A program made the translations under genes and the position numbers. This document shows, one piece after another, positions 6,067 through 9,035 of a DNA stretch of 9,035 nucleotides (position 1 is the first letter of the stretch; each line of letters starts with the position of its first letter). The DNA is from Promethearchaeota archaeon (lineage in GTDB: Archaea > Asgardarchaeota > Lokiarchaeia > Sigynarchaeales > SOKP01): positions 1 to 9,035 of the forward strand of contig JAEOUI010000369.1 of the NCBI GenBank assembly GCA_016839425.1, given 5' to 3'. The notes below the pieces were generated by a model that made no database searches, was not told the origin of the DNA, and saw only the letters and a program-made list of their open reading frames with translations.

Positions 6067-7110
6067 ATGATTGCTGCCGTTTTCCACAAGAGTACATCTG
6101 GTGGAGGAGGAGACATTAGACTAGAAGAAGTCGAAGAACCAAAGATCTTAAAGGAAAATCAAGTAAAAATTCGCGTGACTGCGTGTGGTATCTGTGGAAC
6201 CGACTTAAAAATTGCGTCTGGAGGGCACCCCGCCAACGATAACATTATATTAGGACACGAATTTGCAGGAATAATCGAAGATGTCGGAAAACAAATCCAA
6301 GACTTGCAAGTAGGTGATAAAGTTGCAGTCGATCCGAACGAATATTGTGGATATTGCTCTTATTGCAGAAGCGGATACACGAATTTATGCGAATACATGG
6401 CGACTGGAACCACTTTTGGAATATTTCAACACGGAGGATTTGCCAAATACAGTGTTCTACCTCGGAATTCTCTTTTTAAACTACCCCCCGACTTTGAAAT
6501 GACCAAGGCAGCGCTTATCGAACCCTTGGCTTGTGCAATGCATTGCCACAATCTGGCGGATGTGAAAGAATCGGATGTTGTTGTGATAATCGGAGCTGGT
6601 CCAATGGGACTCATAATCGAATCCGTTATTAAAACCCATCCCATTAAGAAATTGATATCCATCGAAATCGACGATTGGCGTCGTGAAAAGGCACTAGACC
6701 TTGGCGCAGATCACGCAATAAATCCTTTAAAACAAAATGTTCGAGAAGAAATAGTGAATTTGACGGGAGGAAACGGAGCCGATGTAATAATAGACGCCGT
6801 GGGAGCCTCCGAAACCTTTGAAATGGCCACGAAGATTTGGTCGTACGGAGCGCGGATCGTTTGTTTTGGTCAAGACACCCGCGCAGAAACACCCATAAAA
6901 CCAAACGACATCGTCCGTTTTCAAAGAAAGATTTTTGGGTCTTATATCTATAATTCGAAAGACATTCTTGACGCAATCGACTTGCTTGCGAGTGGAAGAC
7001 TTGATGCATCGAAACTTATCACTCAAGAGATTAAACTTGAAAACTTGATTTCTGAAGGATTAAAAAAAATGAAGGAAAAAAAATGCGTAAAAATTATTGT
7101 TAAACCTTAA
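6067..7110 (+). CDS. Zinc-dependent medium-chain alcohol/polyol dehydrogenase
   Basis: This 347-residue enzyme is in the medium-chain dehydrogenase/reductase family, in the branch with threonine 3-dehydrogenase and sorbitol (L-iditol) dehydrogenase. It should oxidise a secondary alcohol group with NAD(P). Catalytic zinc ligands are visible: Cys43 in CGICGTD, His64 and Glu65 in GHEFAG, and Glu152 in IEPLACAMH. The structural zinc lobe has Cys94, Cys97, Cys100 and Cys108 in the usual spacing. The Rossmann motif GAGPMG is at 176-181. The second strand ends in an acidic stretch (ISIEIDD), which favours NAD over NADP. Length and motif order are complete for the family. ATG 6067 is preceded by TAGGT. 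The gene is divergent from an MFS transporter, and a shared operator candidate lies between them, suggesting uptake and oxidation of one polyol, sugar or amino-acid-like substrate. Substrate cannot be settled from sequence. Confidence 0.92.
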   Translation: MIAAVFHKSTSGGGGDIRLEEVEEPKILKENQVKIRVTACGICGTDLKIASGGHPANDNIILGHEFAGIIEDVGKQIQDLQVGDKVAVDPNEYCGYCSYCRSGYTNLCEYMATGTTFGIFQHGGFAKYSVLPRNSLFKLPPDFEMTKAALIEPLACAMHCHNLADVKESDVVVIIGAGPMGLIIESVIKTHPIKKLISIEIDDWRREKALDLGADHAINPLKQNVREEIVNLTGGNGADVIIDAVGASETFEMATKIWSYGARIVCFGQDTRAETPIKPNDIVRFQRKIFGSYIYNSKDILDAIDLLASGRLDASKLITQEIKLENLISEGLKKMKEKKCVKIIVKP

Positions 7111-7124
7111 TATCAATAATTTTG

Positions 7125-7134
7125 AAAAAAAAAA
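7125..7134 (-). terminator. T10 tract, terminator candidate for the five-helix membrane protein gene
   Basis: An A10 run on the plus strand reads as T10 on the minus strand, 5 bases past the stop codon of the minus-strand gene. A pure T tract without a stem is the usual archaeal form. Confidence 0.45.
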
Positions 7135-7138
7135 TAAT

Positions 7139-8164
7139 TTATGGTATGTATGTCTGATTTTGCCATTCGATTGGTGGAATAAGTTCACTAATGAGGTCCC
7201 CGAGGTCAACAGAAACATCAATTCCAGCATATCTCCCGGTAAATGAAAAGTCAAATACTAAAGAAGCGTTGTTTAAAACCAGGCTTGGCAGATAAGTAGT
7301 TTCGATTGCCAGCGTGAAGTTTCGCTCCGTATAAGTGAATTGCCTGAATTCCCAAATATCTAATGGAGTTCCACCAATTCTTGTTCCATCTGTAATGTGA
7401 GTATCCGTGCCGTTAAGATCTACATGCGTACAATTGTATACATAAAATCCAATATTTATTCTAACATTTAGGATGGAATACACACCGTCATTTCTCACAT
7501 AGAAAGGGAGATACATGCTTAAAGAATCGTCTTCAACCGTGGAATTAGTACCCCCATCGTCGTAGGAAAACGAAAATTCAAGTTCGTCAAATTCCTCGAG
7601 AAAACCTAAATTAACATTAAGTGCACTAATAGGTATGCTTATAAAATAACCGAATATAAGGAGGCTCGTGACGATTCCTGCTACCCGAAATACCGTGCTG
7701 GCTTGGAATTTTCGCTTGATCGTGATGTGGTACTTCTTGTCTTTTAAAAGTTCGATGGTTCTGACTATGTGCCTGGCGAGGCTAAACAATGCGCCGATGA
7801 GGAACAAGTAAGCAAAAATTTGTATTCTCACGCTCGCTACAGCTCCTTCGTATGTGATAATAAATGTTCCGAACTTGACATCGGGGGAAAATCCTCCAAA
7901 AACAAAGATAGTAAATATAGCAGAGTATGCAGAATCAATTATCTTCGTGTATCCGTGTTCTGGCGTGTCTCTTTCGAATATGTGGGTACTAACAGCCAAG
8001 ATCGTACCAATAACACCAAGTATAATTAAAACGACCTTGAATTCGGTGCTCACTTGCATTATATTATAGGATTCTAAAACCCAAATAAGCACTAAAGGCA
8101 GAACGAGGTAAAAAATGGCTTTCAAAATGCCCCAAAGGATCATAGACCCATATCTAATTTTCAT
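7139..8164 (-). CDS. Five-helix membrane protein with outside glycosylated beta-type domain, unknown function
   Basis: I do not recognise this 341-residue protein. Five hydrophobic segments lie at about 8-30, 43-60, 76-92, 108-130 and 158-182. Positive charge clusters in the loop before helix 5 (K141-K152), so by the positive-inside rule the C-terminal part (183-341) faces outside. That part alternates polar and hydrophobic residues like a beta-sandwich and carries six N-glycosylation sequons (Asn207, 244, 251, 282, 299, 336), while the membrane half has none. A surface or envelope role is inferred. The frame is open upstream to a TTG at 8269, which would add 35 residues. The ATG at 8164 is chosen because GAAGGT lies seven bases before it on the minus strand, a good Shine-Dalgarno match. 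The gene converges on the dehydrogenase with a 28-base gap. LEA14-like or Ig-like folds are possible for the outside domain but unproven. Confidence 0.72.
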   Translation of the reverse strand: MKIRYGSMILWGILKAIFYLVLPLVLIWVLESYNIMQVSTEFKVVLIILGVIGTILAVSTHIFERDTPEHGYTKIIDSAYSAIFTIFVFGGFSPDVKFGTFIITYEGAVASVRIQIFAYLFLIGALFSLARHIVRTIELLKDKKYHITIKRKFQASTVFRVAGIVTSLLIFGYFISIPISALNVNLGFLEEFDELEFSFSYDDGGTNSTVEDDSLSMYLPFYVRNDGVYSILNVRINIGFYVYNCTHVDLNGTDTHITDGTRIGGTPLDIWEFRQFTYTERNFTLAIETTYLPSLVLNNASLVFDFSFTGRYAGIDVSVDLGDLISELIPPIEWQNQTYIP

Positions 8165-8362
8165 ATGTTTTACCTTCTCAAATATATATTCAATAAGTTG
8201 CTTCTTATTAGCAAAAATTCTGTTAAAAAATAAAATAATATCTTTGTATATAAATTCATTGGAATACAAAACCTATTGAGCTAATTTGACTAATGATGAT
8301 AAAGATATTCATAATTTTTGTTAGAAGAAGAAAAATATCAATTCGGACAATGATGTAAAAAA

Positions 8363-8370
8363 TTTATATA
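8363..8370 (+). promoter_or_regulatory. TATA box candidate upstream of the four-helix protein
   Basis: TTTATATA is a textbook archaeal TATA box. It lies 71 bases before the ATG at 8441, so it would give a leader of about 45-50 bases. Confidence 0.35.
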
Positions 8371-8400
8371 CATCCATAGCCTACATCTTAATTAACACTT

Positions 8401-8410
8401 TTTTATAAAA
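8401..8410 (+). promoter_or_regulatory. Second, closer TATA box candidate for the four-helix protein
   Basis: TTTTATAAAA, 31-40 bases before the ATG at 8441, would give a leader of about 5-15 bases. This spacing fits the other genes here better than the 8363 box. An AAGGGT at 8425-8430 could be a weak ribosome site if the upstream promoter is used. Confidence 0.4.
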
Positions 8411-8440
8411 CTTAATAATAATTTAAGGGTACGAAACACA

Positions 8441-8827
8441 ATGGAAAAAGAACGGTTTTTGGAAATTATTTTCTTCGTTTACGCTTTTTTTGCGGTAATT
8501 TTTGGGATAATCTTGATTTTCTTTGGGGAATGGTTTATCACGGCATCTCAATGGGGTTCTGATCCTTCAATGTTAGGAATTTTAGGCTCAGCATTTGTTG
8601 CTTCGGGATTTGCTTCGATAATTGCGTGGAAGAGGGTTGATTGGGAAAAAGTTCAAATCGTCGTCGAAATGCAAATGGCTTGGCTCACGATTGCAATTGT
8701 GATTACTATCATATTCTATTTCATACCTACCTACAATGTGCCTCTAATTGCGTGGGCATTTGTTGTGATATTCATAGCTTTTGATTTCGGGTTTATTTAC
8801 ATATATTATATGTTTCGAAAGGATTAA
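8441..8827 (+). CDS. Small four-helix membrane protein, unknown function
   Basis: This 128-residue protein has four hydrophobic segments at about 8-28, 43-62, 79-96 and 102-123, with short loops and a basic C-terminus (FRKD). The first two helices are joined by a loop with Trp, Gly and Pro (ASQWGSDPS, 35-43), and the loop between helices 2 and 3 (WKRVDWEKVQ) is charged and probably cytoplasmic, placing both ends inside. Gly/Ala/Ser spacing in helix 2 (GSAFVASGFAS) suggests tight helix packing. No catalytic or transport motif is visible. ATG 8441 is a clear start. It is divergent from the five-helix protein, 276 bases away from its chosen start. Confidence 0.75.
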   Translation: MEKERFLEIIFFVYAFFAVIFGIILIFFGEWFITASQWGSDPSMLGILGSAFVASGFASIIAWKRVDWEKVQIVVEMQMAWLTIAIVITIIFYFIPTYNVPLIAWAFVVIFIAFDFGFIYIYYMFRKD

Positions 8828-8840
8828 AGATCGAAACATT

Positions 8841-8870
8841 ATTATTTTTCTTTTTTATATTTTATTTTTC
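8841..8870 (+). terminator. T-rich terminator candidate after the four-helix protein
   Basis: Successive T5, T6, T4 and T5 runs separated by single C or short A/T stretches begin 14 bases past the stop codon. No hairpin is visible. Confidence 0.45.
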
Positions 8871-9035
8871 CTAATTTTAAATTAAATATTTTCTCATAAT
8901 CTTGATTGATATATTAACTAAAATATAAATTGGAAATAAAAAAGCAAAAATAACGCATGATATAAAAAAGATTGTTGTAAAATAATAAAAAAAAATGGTT
9001 AATTGAAAGATCTGAGTCAAAATAATTAATAAAAT
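8871..9035. other. AT-rich non-coding tail
   Basis: I see no gene, repeat unit or RNA structure here. The stretch is nearly all A and T with frequent stops in all frames, and continues past the window edge. Confidence 0.6.

Noticed and set aside
6644..7026. Two overlapping minus-strand open frames opposite the dehydrogenase gene
   Set aside because: They are antisense to a complete enzyme with all zinc and cofactor motifs, and their translations look random.
8165..8269. 35-residue N-terminal extension of the five-helix protein from a TTG
   Set aside because: The ATG at 8164 has a good GAAGGT ribosome site, whereas the TTG has none, and the extension is AT-driven in composition.
1..9035. CRISPR array, tRNA, rRNA, IS element or phage gene
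   Set aside because: No spaced direct repeats, cloverleaf, transposase motif or terminal inverted repeats were visible on either strand.

Overview
The window most resembles an archaeal genome, probably an Asgard archaeon of the Lokiarchaeia type. The DNA is AT-rich. Several genes have TATA-like boxes about 25-40 bases before an ATG, and leaders are very short or absent. Protein features common in Asgard genomes are present: a single gelsolin-like domain with a coiled coil, a zinc-ribbon/roadblock (LC7) protein, and a membrane protein with many N-glycosylation sequons. The lineage call is inferred from protein style only, because there is no rRNA or other marker gene in the window. || Region 1 (1-3322, + strand) is a chemotaxis-type adaptation cluster. 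It holds a 5'-truncated protein with two CheC domains in tandem, a gelsolin-like/coiled-coil protein, CheD, and a second CheC protein that overlaps the end of cheD. CheC proteins are phosphatases of phosphorylated CheY, and CheD is a receptor glutamine deamidase that binds CheC. Three CheC modules beside one CheD, with no CheA, CheY, CheB, CheR, CheW or receptor in view, suggest the edge of a larger che locus or a specialised adaptation module. The gelsolin-like gene inside this cluster is the most unusual point. || Region 2 (3358-4737) holds a minus-strand zinc-ribbon/roadblock protein, convergent with the che genes. Divergent from it is a HAD phosphatase of the GmhB (heptose bisphosphate phosphatase) type. 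|| Region 3 (4749-7110) holds a 12-helix major facilitator transporter on the minus strand and a divergent zinc-dependent medium-chain dehydrogenase on the plus strand. A 12-bp perfect palindrome lies between their two TATA-like boxes, suggesting joint regulation of a transporter and enzyme pair. || Region 4 (7139-9035) holds a five-helix membrane protein with a predicted outside, sequon-rich beta-type domain on the minus strand, and a small four-helix membrane protein on the plus strand. The window ends in AT-rich non-coding DNA. No RNA genes, CRISPR arrays, insertion sequences or integrase genes were seen.
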